A stretch of 64,000 nucleotides of DNA from Ancylobacter oerskovii (GTDB lineage: Bacteria > Pseudomonadota > Alphaproteobacteria > Rhizobiales > Xanthobacteraceae): assembly GCF_018390555.1 (NCBI RefSeq), contig NZ_JAHBGB010000044.1, forward strand, positions 523,424 through 587,423, written 5' to 3'. Below, piece after piece: positions 17,701 to 26,766 of the stretch. A model generated the notes under the pieces. That model did no database searches, was not told where the DNA came from, and saw only the letters and a list, made by a program, of their open reading frames with translations. The position numbers and the translations under genes were made by a program. How positions within the stretch are numbered: the stretch's first letter is position 1; each line of letters opens with the position of its first letter.

Positions 17701-20700
17701 ATGTCTTCCACCGCGCCGGTGCGGGTGCGGTCGAGCGCCTGCACCAGCGTGTCGCGGTGGTCGTCGATGGCGGCGAGCATCTCGGTCGAGGTGCGGCCGA
17801 TCTCGCTGGTGATGCCGACGCTGCGGTCCTCCAGCGCCGCGAGCAGGCCGTTGCCGCGCTCGTCGAGCAGGCGGCCGATCTCCTCGGTCCGGGTGTCGAA
17901 CAGCGAGGCGACGTCGCCGGCGCGGTCCGCCAGGGTGCGGCTGACATTGTCGATGAGCGAGGTGAGGTTCTGCTCGATGTCGGTGGCCTCGCCGCGCAGC
18001 TGGCCGGCGACGGCGCCGATGCGCTGGCCGAGCAGGTCCGCCATGGCGGCGCCCCGCACCTCGACCGAGGCGGCGACGCTTTCCAGCCGCCCGACGATGG
18101 TCTCCTCGAAGCGGTTGACGCGGACGTCGAGGGCTTCCGCGATCTCTCGGGAGCGGTCGGCGAGCGTGCGGTCGGCCAGCGCGATGCGCTCGCCGATCTC
18201 GTCGGTGACGCCGCGCGCGCGGTCCTCGAAGAAGCCGTCCAGCGTCGCCAGCGACTGGCTCATGGCGTCGTTCGCCGATTGCGCGCCCTCGGTGAGGGCG
18301 CGGGTGGCCTGCTCCATGCGCTCGGTCAGCGATTCCGTGACCTGGCGGGCGCGGTCGGTGAAGAAGCCGTCGAGCGTGCCCAGCGACTTGTCCATCGCCT
18401 CGGTGGCGAGCTGCGCGCCGTCCTGAAGCGTCTTGGCGAATTCGACGGTGCGGCCGGACAGCGTCTCGTTCAGGCCCTCGAGGCCGCGGTCGAGCACGCC
18501 TTCCATATTGGCGAGGCGCTGGTCGAGCGCGGCGGTGACCTGCTCGGTCTTGGCGGTGACCTGGTCGTCGAAGCCGGCGAGGTTGACGTCCATGGCGCGG
18601 GAGATGGTCTCGACGCGCTCGGTGATGCGTTCGACGATGTCGGAGCCGTGGGTCTGCAGCACGGTGTCGAAATCGCGCAGGCCATCGGTGATCTGACGGC
18701 CGAGAAGGGCGGTGTCGGAGCCGATGCGGTCGGCGAGCTCGTTGCCGCGGACCGAGAGGGTCTCCTCGATCGACTTGATGCGGGTGGTGAGCAGTTCGCG
18801 CACCGCGTCGCTGCGCGTGACGAGGGTGGAGATGACCGCCTCGACATTCTCGCGAAGCTGCCGGTCGGCCTCCTCGCTGCGCTGGGCGATGGTTTCGCCG
18901 ACATCGGTGCCGACCGACGAGAGCTGCAGGCGCATCGCGTCGCTGCGCTCGGCGAGGTCCTGCCCGAACTGCTCGGCGGAGGCCGCCAGCGTATCATGCA
19001 CCCCGGCGCTGGCGAGGGTGATCTGGTGGACGACGCGCTCGCCGGTCTCGCCGAGCAGGCGCTCCAGGTCGCTGCCGCGTCCCGCAATGGTGTCGTAGAT
19101 GCGGTTGCTGGTGTCGGCGATGCGCTCGGCGAGGTCGTCGCCGCGCACGGTAATGGTATCGGCGACGCGGGCGCCGGTCTCTTCCAGCTTGCGCACCACT
19201 TCGCCGCCGCGCACCGACAGGTCGAGCACCAGCGAGTCGCCGGTGCTCTTCAAGGTCTGGTTGACCTCGCTGGCGCGGACCGCGATCTCGTCGGCGAGGC
19301 GGGTGCCGGTGCCGACCAGGGCGTCGGTGATGTCGTTGGAGCGGGTGGCCAGCGTCTCGGTGAGGTTCAGCGTGGTGGCGGTGAGCTTGGCGCCCATCTC
19401 GTCGGTGCGGCTGGTCACCACGTCGGCGAGCTCGCTGGCGGTGCGCATCAGCCGGTCGCCGATCTCGTCGGTGCGGCTCGCCAGCGAGGTGGCGAGCTCT
19501 CCGGTGATCCCGGACAGGCGGGTGCTGATCTCCTCGGTCTGGGCCGAAAGGGTGGTGATCAGCTTGTCGCTGGCGTTGGACAGGTTGCCGTTCACGTCGG
19601 CGCCGGTGGATTGCAGCCGGGTGATCAGGTCGCCGCCCTTGTCGGACAGCGCGTCGATGATGGTGTCGCCGACGCGGCCGAGGGCGAGGGTGATGTGCTC
19701 GCCCTTGTCCGACAGCGTGGCGGTGACGCGATCGGCGGCTTCGGAGACGGTGGCGTTGATGCGCTCGCGCACGCCGTCCACCTCGTGGGTGAACGAGAAA
19801 TGCGCGGCGGCGATCGCCTCGCGCACATGTTCGGCATGCGAGAGGACCATCTCGCGCTCGCCCTGCAGCCGCTCGACGAGCTGGCGCATGCGGGTCTCGT
19901 TCACCTCATGGGCGCGCTCGAGCTCGGCGATTTCCGAGCGCACCAGCGTTTCCAGCTCGCCGGCGCGGTTGAGATTGCGCTGGAGCTCCTCGTCGAGGGC
20001 CGGCACGGCGGAGGTGAGGCGCGCGGGCGCCGGCTCGGGGGCGGCGACCGGGGCGGCCGCCGGCTCGGCGAGGCGCATGGCGACCTGCGCCATGGATTGG
20101 GCGACGATGCGCATCTCCTGCATGCGGCGGGACATCGCCGCCAGCGAGAAGAAGAAGGCGGGCGGGATGATGAGGCCGCCCGCGACCGCAAGCGCGGCGG
20201 GCGAAGTCAGCATCTGGGAAATGTCGAGCCCGGTGCCGCGCAAGGCGGTGGCAGCGAGGAAGCCGCCCGCCGCGATCCACGCCGCGGAGGCGCCGGCGGC
20301 GAGATAATAGGGCGCCGCCGAAGGCCGGCGCTGCAGCGCCGCCAGCAACTGGCCGATGGACTGGCGATCGTCATTGGCCGCCCGGGGGCCGGCGGCGACG
20401 GGCGCCTCTGCCCGGCCGGCGAGAGGCGGGACGGGCGCGGCCTCGGCGAATTCGGGACGGGGAATGTCGAGGATCGGCGGCGGGCCGAGGCGGCTGGCCA
20501 CCGGCTCGTCGTCCGGCTCGGTCAGCGAGGTGTCGAAATCGCCGAGTTCGACGTCGCGCGTGAGCGCGCGGTCGGCGTCGAAATCGAACGCTTCGTCGAA
20601 TTCGTCTCCCGGACGGTCCTCGAGGTGCGGGCCTTCGATATCGCGGGTCAGTGCCAGATCGACATGATCGTCCGTCGCCGCATCGGAGGCGTGGGCGATC

Positions 20701-20861
20701 TCCGGCTGCGACGGATCCGATCCCTCGGATGCCGCATGCGGGTCGTCCGCCGGCCTGGTGCGTGCCTCTTCCTCGGCGAGGTCAAGGCTCAGGGCCTCCT
20801 CGATCGCCGAAAGCGCCGCTTCGGCGGGATCCTGATGCACCTTCTTCGTGCTCGTCGACAT
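14706..20861 (-). CDS. rgsE: Giant apolipoprotein-like polar growth protein, GPR/RgsE-like
   Basis: A 2,051-residue protein. An acidic N-terminal region (1-180) is followed by two hydrophobic helices (about 184-208 and 219-244), then about 1,500 residues of continuous helix, an Ala/Pro-rich linker (about 1815-1930) and a conserved C-terminal domain (about 1937-2051). The helix contains hendecad repeats: 22-residue units at about 403-615 (for example RLSGITGELATSLASRTDEI) and nine 33-residue units at about 1197-1495 beginning DGRGEAMVGAARQ. This size and apolipoprotein-like pattern match the Growth Pole Ring protein of Agrobacterium and RgsE of Sinorhizobium, which form a ring at the growing pole. 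The start MSTSTKK has GGAGG nine bases upstream. The family is likely; function is by analogy. Confidence 0.75.
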   Translation of the reverse strand: MSTSTKKVHQDPAEAALSAIEEALSLDLAEEEARTRPADDPHAASEGSDPSQPEIAHASDAATDDHVDLALTRDIEGPHLEDRPGDEFDEAFDFDADRALTRDVELGDFDTSLTEPDDEPVASRLGPPPILDIPRPEFAEAAPVPPLAGRAEAPVAAGPRAANDDRQSIGQLLAALQRRPSAAPYYLAAGASAAWIAAGGFLAATALRGTGLDISQMLTSPAALAVAGGLIIPPAFFFSLAAMSRRMQEMRIVAQSMAQVAMRLAEPAAAPVAAPEPAPARLTSAVPALDEELQRNLNRAGELETLVRSEIAELERAHEVNETRMRQLVERLQGEREMVLSHAEHVREAIAAAHFSFTHEVDGVRERINATVSEAADRVTATLSDKGEHITLALGRVGDTIIDALSDKGGDLITRLQSTGADVNGNLSNASDKLITTLSAQTEEISTRLSGITGELATSLASRTDEIGDRLMRTASELADVVTSRTDEMGAKLTATTLNLTETLATRSNDITDALVGTGTRLADEIAVRASEVNQTLKSTGDSLVLDLSVRGGEVVRKLEETGARVADTITVRGDDLAERIADTSNRIYDTIAGRGSDLERLLGETGERVVHQITLASAGVHDTLAASAEQFGQDLAERSDAMRLQLSSVGTDVGETIAQRSEEADRQLRENVEAVISTLVTRSDAVRELLTTRIKSIEETLSVRGNELADRIGSDTALLGRQITDGLRDFDTVLQTHGSDIVERITERVETISRAMDVNLAGFDDQVTAKTEQVTAALDQRLANMEGVLDRGLEGLNETLSGRTVEFAKTLQDGAQLATEAMDKSLGTLDGFFTDRARQVTESLTERMEQATRALTEGAQSANDAMSQSLATLDGFFEDRARGVTDEIGERIALADRTLADRSREIAEALDVRVNRFEETIVGRLESVAASVEVRGAAMADLLGQRIGAVAGQLRGEATDIEQNLTSLIDNVSRTLADRAGDVASLFDTRTEEIGRLLDERGNGLLAALEDRSVGITSEIGRTSTEMLAAIDDHRDTLVQALDRTRTGAVEDILRASEELLNTLESRSGVIVSSFEATTSERSEQLLRVGDEVLSAVEARTAGILDAFQRSTAGAAGDMARVGDDLISNLRNQSGDLVIALQQAGGQLTEELARNSATLVGDLDGRSAQLVEVLRQSSDVTSAEFLRLTEQFVRELDERGGTIVDTARQTAEFAAAELARVSEEFAVSLDGRGEAMVGAARQTAEAATVELARVSEEFVASLDGRGEAMVGAARQTAEAATVELARVSEEFVAALDGRGEAMVQVARETAEAAAVELARLSDELVQSLDGRSEAIVDAARQTTEYAATELARVSEAFLGSIDGRGEAIVGAARQTTEYAAAELARIGEELTGTLDGRGNAIVDAARQAADFASSELVRIGEELAGTLDGRGNAIVDAARQTAETAAAELARISEQLVSDLDGRGGAIVDAARQTADFASSELARLGDEIATTLEGRGTGIVEAIAESGRTAVAEIAATNEALRGDVVSLLERLGDVNVQLQDVLAGSTANLGEIETSISTRLESFRATVASLEETSQLASGRMDEQIGELRAVSTNVLQDVSTLTRSFSEQAGLIGDVATALGSAHETLDETLGGRHEALLTLADTLKTRAGEIDGTLADYARALDDTFARAESRAAELARSIVESAGSSADAVVSQQEKLRQTVEAERERTVADLHRSYEQAVSEVSALMAKAHENFNGTADELRRSASEIQGLLENTRDELKRGILVLPEETEASAATLRRTVSDQIKALAELNDIVARHGRALDIDTGARGRQASAPAPAPVRAAEPARRVEAPRAETPRPAAPARPAVPPRYEPAPRPAPAATRPQASAAQPARQPAPAQPAARPVAADAQNGWLSELLARADTEAAPPAPRTSGSARSGEARPAANERPVQHTIESLDSLSVDIARMIDHEAAVELWERYKRGERNVFTRRLYTMQGQQTFEEIRRKYRRDLEFRDTVDRYILEFERLLEQISRDERGQALTNTYLTSDTGKVYTLLAHAAGRFD
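16380..17275 (-). repeat. Nine 99-bp tandem repeats inside the GPR-like gene
   Basis: The DNA encoding the 33-residue units repeats every 99 bases. Two neighbouring units (about 16970-17165) are almost identical at DNA level, others differ by a few codons. The units encode DGR-G/S-E/N-AIV-xAARQT patterns. Recombination could change copy number without breaking the frame. Confidence 0.88.
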
Positions 20862-21562
<701 letters not shown>

Positions 21563-21934
21563 GGCCCGGCCTTTCGCCGCCATGCCCATCCTCGGGGGCA
21601 GCGCCGCCCGACCCCGGTCGGGGCGCGCGATGGCGGCGGAGCCGGCGGCGGGCAGGAGACGAGCCCCGACAACGGCTTGCCTGCCATCGTGCAGAAATCG
21701 ATTCATCGGCCGTGACGCTGAAGACGCACGACGGTGCGATGGGGCGCGGGCGGAAGTCAGCCCGCCCTGCCATATGGAGGACGGTCGCCGTTTCGGGAAA
21801 TTGAATCCGGCGGCTCGCCTATCCCGCTGATGCGGAAACGCTTTCTGACGGGAGATGCTGCCGTAAGGCGGTTGAGTCCTTGATTGGGCGAATGCTCATA
21901 ATTCAGTTTAGAAAAATAACTTTGTATATTGTTT
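21563..21934. other. Intergenic region between convergent genes
   Basis: About 370 bases without a supported gene. The part next to the TIGR01620 gene (21895-21945) is unusually AT-rich for this genome. No clear T-tailed hairpin was found. Confidence 0.5.
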
Positions 21935-22978
21935 CTATTCGGTTTTATCTGCCTCTTTGCGCGAGATGAGCCCGGAGGCGACGTCCGACAGCGCCGGCGC
22001 CGGCAGGGCGGCGAAGGGCAGCGGGCGGGTCACTTCGATGGCGGCGAGGCCGAGCCGGGCGGTGAGCAGTCCGTTCACCACTCCTTCGCCGAGCCGGGCG
22101 GAAAGCTTGGCGGCGATGCCGTGCCCGACCAGCTGCTGCAGGATGGAGTCGCCCGCCGCCATGCCGCCGGTCACGGCGAGATGGGCGACGACCTGCCGGA
22201 ACAGCCGGAACATGCCGAGCGCGCCCGGGCGCCCGCCATAGAGCAAGGCGAGCCGGCGCACGAGGCCGACGGCGGTGAGCAGCACGAAGATGAGATCCAC
22301 CGCCGCCCGCGGCGAGACGGCGGTGACGACGGAGACGCGCTTGGCGGCATCCGAGACCAGGCGGGTCGCCTCGGCATCGAGCGGCGCCATCAAGTGCCGC
22401 TCGGCGAGGCGGACCAGATCGGCGCCGTCGATGATGGCGTCGAGATGCCCCGCGAGCTCGGTGCGGGCGCGGAACAGGCGCGGCGAGGCCTTGGTGATGG
22501 CCAACAGCTCATGCGTGACGGCTTCCGCCTGCTTGCGGTCATCCCTGGCGATCGCCTCCGCCGCCTGCTCGCGCAGCGCGTTGAGGGTGCGCAGGCGCAG
22601 CAGCCCGAACACTTCGCGCCCGAGTAGGGCGAGGGCGCCGGCGACGAACAGGGCCGCGAAGGCGAGGCCGGTATAGCCGAGCCAGTCGGCACGGGCGAAC
22701 AGGTCCTCGATGAGCTTCGACACCGCGAGGCCGAGTCCCAGCGAGACGAGGCCGCCGAGCCCGGTCCAGAACAGCGTCGACCAGCGCGAGGCGGAGGGAG
22801 GCGGGGCCGGCAGCGGCGGCGTTTCCTCCGGCTCGGCCATGGCGAGGCTGGGAGTGACGACGATGGCGCCGCGCGGGGCGCCGCGGCCGTCCTTGGCGAC
22901 CACGACGTCCGGGTCGTCGAGACGGAAGGCTTGCGGGCGGCGGTGCGCGCCCGCCGAGGTCTTGTCGCTCATGGTCAC
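21935..22978 (-). CDS. TIGR01620/YcjF family membrane protein
   Basis: A 347-residue inner-membrane protein with two hydrophobic helices (about 82-105 and 115-140) and a C-terminal DUF697-type region (about 190-340, with GGMAAGDSILQQLVGHGIAAKLSARLGEG... character). It is the usual partner of YcjX: its start overlaps the YcjX stop by four bases. The pair is found throughout Proteobacteria and is linked to heat or envelope stress; the molecular role is not known. It is the last gene of a three-gene minus-strand set with YcjX and the SixA-like phosphatase. Confidence 0.9.
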   Translation of the reverse strand: MTMSDKTSAGAHRRPQAFRLDDPDVVVAKDGRGAPRGAIVVTPSLAMAEPEETPPLPAPPPSASRWSTLFWTGLGGLVSLGLGLAVSKLIEDLFARADWLGYTGLAFAALFVAGALALLGREVFGLLRLRTLNALREQAAEAIARDDRKQAEAVTHELLAITKASPRLFRARTELAGHLDAIIDGADLVRLAERHLMAPLDAEATRLVSDAAKRVSVVTAVSPRAAVDLIFVLLTAVGLVRRLALLYGGRPGALGMFRLFRQVVAHLAVTGGMAAGDSILQQLVGHGIAAKLSARLGEGVVNGLLTARLGLAAIEVTRPLPFAALPAPALSDVASGLISRKEADKTE

Positions 22979-24438
22979 CTCAGCCGATCGCCGAGCAGGA
23001 AATCGAGAGCCCGGTCGAGCCGGATATGCGGCAGCGAGAGGGCTTGTCCCTGCGCATTGCGCGCCACCAGTGGCGGACGGAAGCGCAGGAAGCGGAAATC
23101 GCCGCCCTCGGCATCCGACAGGCCGCGAAAGCCGAGGGCGGGATCGAACAGCGCGGCGGGATTGTCCGGCAGGTCGCCGGGGAAGACGGCGGCCTCGGCA
23201 AGGCCGTCAAAGGCATCGGCGCCGTGCTGGCCGGCTTCCGGCACGCCGATGATGGCGGGCAGGGTGGCGCGGCCGCGCTTGACGCTGGCCTCGCGGGTGG
23301 CGCGCACGGCGGCGAGCGCCACCACGTCGATCTCGGCGCCGGTGCCTTCGGCGCGGGCGAGCGCCCGCTCGACGAGACGGCGCAGGATCGCCTCCAGCCG
23401 GTCATGCATGGCGTGGTGAAGGTGGTCCGCCTTGGTGGCGGCGAACAGCGCCTTGTCGATGCGGTGGCGGAACAGGCTCGTGAGCCAGGAATCCCGTCCC
23501 GTTCGGAAGGCGGCGAGGATGCCGTCGAGCGCGGCTTCGAGATCGGCCAGCGCCGCCGGGCCGGCATTGAGCGCGGCGAGCACGTCGATCAGCACGATCT
23601 GACGGTCGAGCCGGGCGAAATGGTCGCGGAAGAAGGGGCGGACGACGCGCTCCTTATAGGCCTCGTAACGCCGCTGCATCATGGCATGCAGCGAGCCGGG
23701 CGGCGGCTCCGACCCCGGGGACAGGTCGAGCGGCGCGAAGGTGAGGGCCGGCGAGCCTTCGAGGTCGCCGGGCATCAGGAAGCGGCCGGGCGGCAGCAGG
23801 CTCATCGAGACGGCCTCGGCGCGGCAGGCGGCGAGATAATCGGTGAACAGCGCCGCGAGCTCGCGGGCCTGCGCCTCCTCCGCCGGGGCGTCGGGCGAGG
23901 TGGCGGCGAGTGCCGCGAGAAAGGGCGCGGCGAGCGCCGTGCGGGCCGGAGCGCGGGCGAGGGCGAGGCTGTGGGCGGCGAAGTCGGCATAGGACTGCCC
24001 CAGCAGCGGCAGATCCAGCAGCCATTCGCCGGGATAGTCGACGATGTCGAGGGTGAGGCTGCGGCGGCCGCCGCGGGTGGGCGCATAATCGATGACGAGG
24101 CGCAACTCGCTGATGCGGCGGGTGGATTCCGGCCAGCGGCGCTCGTCCACCAGCGTGGCGAGGTGCCCCTCATAATCGAAGCGGGGGACGGCGTCGTCCG
24201 GCTGCGGCTCGAGCGTGGCGCGGGCGATCCGCCCCTCCTGCATGGCGCGGAACACCGGCATCCGCTCGCCGCGCATCAGCGCATGGACCAGGGCGGTGGT
24301 GAACACCGTCTTGCCGGCGCGCGACAGCCCGGTGATGCCGAGGCGCAGCGTCGGGTTGGCCAGCTCCTCGGCACGGTCGAGCAGGGTGACGGCGGCGAGC
24401 CGGGCTTCCTCCACCAGCGATTCGTACCAGGACGCCAC
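22975..24438 (-). CDS. YcjX family P-loop GTPase-like protein
   Basis: A 487-residue P-loop protein. The Walker A segment GITGLSRAGKTVFTTALVHAL lies near residue 35 and the Walker B-like VDYPGEWLLDLPLLGQSY near 130. Further family marks include RFLMPGD, HFARLDRQIVLIDVLAALN and FAATKADHLH. YcjX proteins are phage-shock-regulon members in enterobacteria that bind GTP; their task is unknown. It overlaps the TIGR01620 gene (ATGA) and follows the SixA-like gene by four bases, so the three form one transcript. Confidence 0.92.
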   Translation of the reverse strand: MASWYESLVEEARLAAVTLLDRAEELANPTLRLGITGLSRAGKTVFTTALVHALMRGERMPVFRAMQEGRIARATLEPQPDDAVPRFDYEGHLATLVDERRWPESTRRISELRLVIDYAPTRGGRRSLTLDIVDYPGEWLLDLPLLGQSYADFAAHSLALARAPARTALAAPFLAALAATSPDAPAEEAQARELAALFTDYLAACRAEAVSMSLLPPGRFLMPGDLEGSPALTFAPLDLSPGSEPPPGSLHAMMQRRYEAYKERVVRPFFRDHFARLDRQIVLIDVLAALNAGPAALADLEAALDGILAAFRTGRDSWLTSLFRHRIDKALFAATKADHLHHAMHDRLEAILRRLVERALARAEGTGAEIDVVALAAVRATREASVKRGRATLPAIIGVPEAGQHGADAFDGLAEAAVFPGDLPDNPAALFDPALGFRGLSDAEGGDFRFLRFRPPLVARNAQGQALSLPHIRLDRALDFLLGDRLR

Positions 24439-24442
24439 CGCG

Positions 24443-24949
24443 TCAATCCTCCTCGACGCCGCGCGGGGTGACGAAGCGCTCCAGCGTGCCGGTGCCGGGA
24501 CTGACCGCGGCCCAGCTTTCCCCGGGCAGATCGATGACGGCGAGGCCGCCGGTCGGAAACTTCACCGGCAGCCGCACCCGCTCGGCCGACACCACCAGCC
24601 GCGCGGTGAGCGATTCGAGGCCGGGATTGTGGCCGACCAGCATCAGCGGGCTATCGGTGCCGCGGCGGCGGATGACGTCGAGCAGCATTTCGGAGGCCGC
24701 CTCATAGATCGCCTCCTCATAGGTGGTGGGCGGCGGCGAGGCCCAGGAATCGCTGGCCGCCGCCCAGGTTTCCAGCGTGCGCCGTGCCGGCGACACCAGA
24801 ACCTGCGACGGGGTGAGCCCGGTGCTGACCATGTAGTTGCCCATGATCGGAGCCGCCTTGCGACCCCTTGCCGCGAGCGGGCGCTCGCGATCCGCCACGC
24901 CGGCGGGCCAGTCGGATTTGGTGTGGCGGAACAGCATCAGACGCAACAT
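24443..24949 (-). CDS. SixA-like histidine phosphatase
   Basis: A 168-residue histidine phosphatase of the SixA branch. The catalytic RHTKSDWPAG is at the N-terminus, with ERPLAARGRKAA, VSPARRTLETW and the second histidine in LMLVGHNPGLESL. SixA removes phosphate from phosphohistidine on proteins such as PTSNtr NPr in E. coli; the target here is not known. The start MLRLMLFRH at 24949 places the catalytic motif at the family-typical position, whereas the upstream in-frame extension does not. It is the first gene of the unit with YcjX. Confidence 0.9.
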   Translation of the reverse strand: MLRLMLFRHTKSDWPAGVADRERPLAARGRKAAPIMGNYMVSTGLTPSQVLVSPARRTLETWAAASDSWASPPPTTYEEAIYEAASEMLLDVIRRRGTDSPLMLVGHNPGLESLTARLVVSAERVRLPVKFPTGGLAVIDLPGESWAAVSPGTGTLERFVTPRGVEED

Positions 24950-25122
24950 GGCGGGAACCCGGACCAGGAGAGGACACAGGGCCCTATATAGGTAGGGTAT
25001 GGCCGATTGCCCTGCCGACACGCTATTGTCGCAAACGACTTCCGTTAAGTGACTTTTCCGCAACCAAAGTTCCGCCGCGCTCGGCTATGAACGAATGGCA
25101 ACGCGGGGATGGGGTTGAGTAC

Positions 25123-25986
25123 ATGCGGTCGATCGGTGTGACGGGACTGGCAGTCGCGGCGGGCCTGCTGGGGTTTTCGGCGCTGGCGCAGGCGGCCGAT
25201 ATGTCGGCCGTGCCGCCCGTCACCATCCAGACCGAGACGCCCAACGACCGGCAGTGGACGCTGACGCTCGGTGGCTATCTCACTGCGCAGCCTGAATATT
25301 ACGGCTCCGGCGACTATGAGTTCGGCTTCATGCCGATCATCAGCATCGACCGCGCCAACGAGCTGAGCCGCTTCAGCAGCTTCAACGACAGCCCCAGCAT
25401 CGCGCTGTTCAATGTCGGGACCTTCGAGCTCGGCCCGGTGGCCAACATGGTCTGGAAGCGCGACCAGGGTGATTCGCCGAACCTGCGCGGCCTGGGCGAC
25501 GTCGACTATGCCTTCGAGCTCGGCGGCTACCTGCAGTTCTACCCGCTCGACTGGCTGCGCTTCCGCTCGGAAGTGCGCTACGGCTTCGGCGGCTATGAGG
25601 GCGTGGTGGCGGACTTCGCGCTCGACGCCATTCATTTCGCCGATTACTGGGGCGGCCTGACCATCTCCGGCGGCCCGCGCATGAAGCTGGCGAGCTCGGG
25701 CTTCGTCGACACCTATTTCGGCATCACCGACGAACAGTCGGCCAATGCGGTCGCGCTCGGCAACGACCTCGCTCCCTACCAGGCCGGCGGCGGCATCTAC
25801 TCGGTGGGCGTCGGCGGTCAGGTCATGAAGCGCTTCAACCCGAACTGGACCGGCTCGATCTTCGCCGAATACGAGTATCTGACCGGCGATGCCGCCGACA
25901 GCCCGCTGGTGGTGCAAAACGGCGACCGCAACCAGTTCCAGGCCGGCGTGTCGCTCTCCTACACCTTCTTCCTCGGCTTCCAGTGA
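25123..25986 (+). CDS. MipA/OmpV family outer membrane protein
   Basis: A 287-residue outer-membrane beta-barrel of the MipA/OmpV family. A signal peptide (MRSIGVTGLAVAAGLLGFSA, then LAQA/AD) is followed by alternating amphipathic strands with many aromatic residues and a C-terminal strand ending SYTFFLGFQ with terminal aromatic residues, the normal BAM signal. MipA-type proteins scaffold murein enzymes in E. coli; other members are porin-like. The ATG at 25123 gives a clean signal peptide; one at 25087 would add twelve charged residues. A strong terminator follows. Confidence 0.88.
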   Translation: MRSIGVTGLAVAAGLLGFSALAQAADMSAVPPVTIQTETPNDRQWTLTLGGYLTAQPEYYGSGDYEFGFMPIISIDRANELSRFSSFNDSPSIALFNVGTFELGPVANMVWKRDQGDSPNLRGLGDVDYAFELGGYLQFYPLDWLRFRSEVRYGFGGYEGVVADFALDAIHFADYWGGLTISGGPRMKLASSGFVDTYFGITDEQSANAVALGNDLAPYQAGGGIYSVGVGGQVMKRFNPNWTGSIFAEYEYLTGDAADSPLVVQNGDRNQFQAGVSLSYTFFLGFQ

Positions 25987-26024
25987 CACCGGCGTCCCGA
26001 GGGGCGTCTTCCGGCAGGCCCCGA

Positions 26025-26055
26025 CCCCGTCCGAGCGCTTTCGGGCGGGGTTTTT
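26025..26055 (+). terminator. Intrinsic terminator of the MipA/OmpV gene
   Basis: A 9-bp stem (CCCCGTCCG/CGGGCGGGG, one G-T pair) with an 8-base loop is followed by TTTTT, 39 bases after the stop. Confidence 0.85.
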
Positions 26056-26266
26056 CGTTGGGCTGACGCCGTGGCGCCGTTCGGCGCGCCAGGCCGGGGA
26101 TGCGGCGCGTCCCGGCGGGGCCTGCCTGCAATTTCCGCGCAAGCTGCTGAAAAATCCGTCATTTCGTGTCATGTGGATGACAATGTGGACGGTTGTACGG
26201 TGCCGTTTGGAACGCTATAAGCTGCGCCCGAATGGGGCACACCCTGCAACACGAGGACGAAGGCCG

Positions 26267-26683
26267 ATGTCGGTAGTTATCGACGAGGAATATCGCCCCC
26301 GCGAGGACGAGCCTTTCATGAATGAGCGGCAGCGGGAGTATTTCCGCCACAAGCTGCTGCAGTGGAAGGACGACATCCTGCGCGAGGCGAGGGAAACCCT
26401 TCAGCATCTCCAGGACGAAAACCAGAATCACCCGGACATCGCCGACCGGGCCTCTTCCGAGACGGACCGCGCCATCGAATTGCGGGCCCGTGACCGTCAG
26501 CGCAAGCTGATCGCCAAGATCGACGCCGCGCTGGAACGCATCGACGATGGCAGCTACGGCTATTGCGAGGAAACCGGGGATCCGATCTCGCTCAAGCGTC
26601 TGGAAGCGCGGCCCATCGCCACCCTGTCCATCGAAGCGCAGGAGCGCCACGAGCGCCGCGAGCGCGTCTACCGCGACGACTGA
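26267..26683 (+). CDS. dksA: RNA polymerase-binding transcription factor DksA
   Basis: A 138-residue DksA. The coiled coil (about 20-90) carries at its tip DIADRA, giving Asp57, Asp60 and Ala62, equivalent to the E. coli residues that enter the RNA polymerase secondary channel with ppGpp. The zinc finger is degenerate: only Cys100 of the four usual cysteines remains (GYCEETGDPISLKR), as is common in alphaproteobacteria, so it should work without zinc. It stands alone between two terminators. The start follows GAGGACGAAGG. Confidence 0.96.
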   Translation: MSVVIDEEYRPREDEPFMNERQREYFRHKLLQWKDDILREARETLQHLQDENQNHPDIADRASSETDRAIELRARDRQRKLIAKIDAALERIDDGSYGYCEETGDPISLKRLEARPIATLSIEAQERHERRERVYRDD

Positions 26684-26715
26684 TCGACTTTCCCGAAGCG
26701 ATTCGGGGCATCAAT

Positions 26716-26753
26716 GGGGAGCGGTCCGCCGACAGGGGGCCGCTCCCTTTTTT
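26716..26753 (+). terminator. Intrinsic terminator of dksA
   Basis: An 8-bp stem (GGGAGCGG/CCGCTCCC) with a 15-base loop is followed by TTTTTT, 33 bases after the dksA stop. On the minus strand it lacks a T-tract. Confidence 0.88.
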
Positions 26754-26766
26754 ATTGGCCTTTGCC

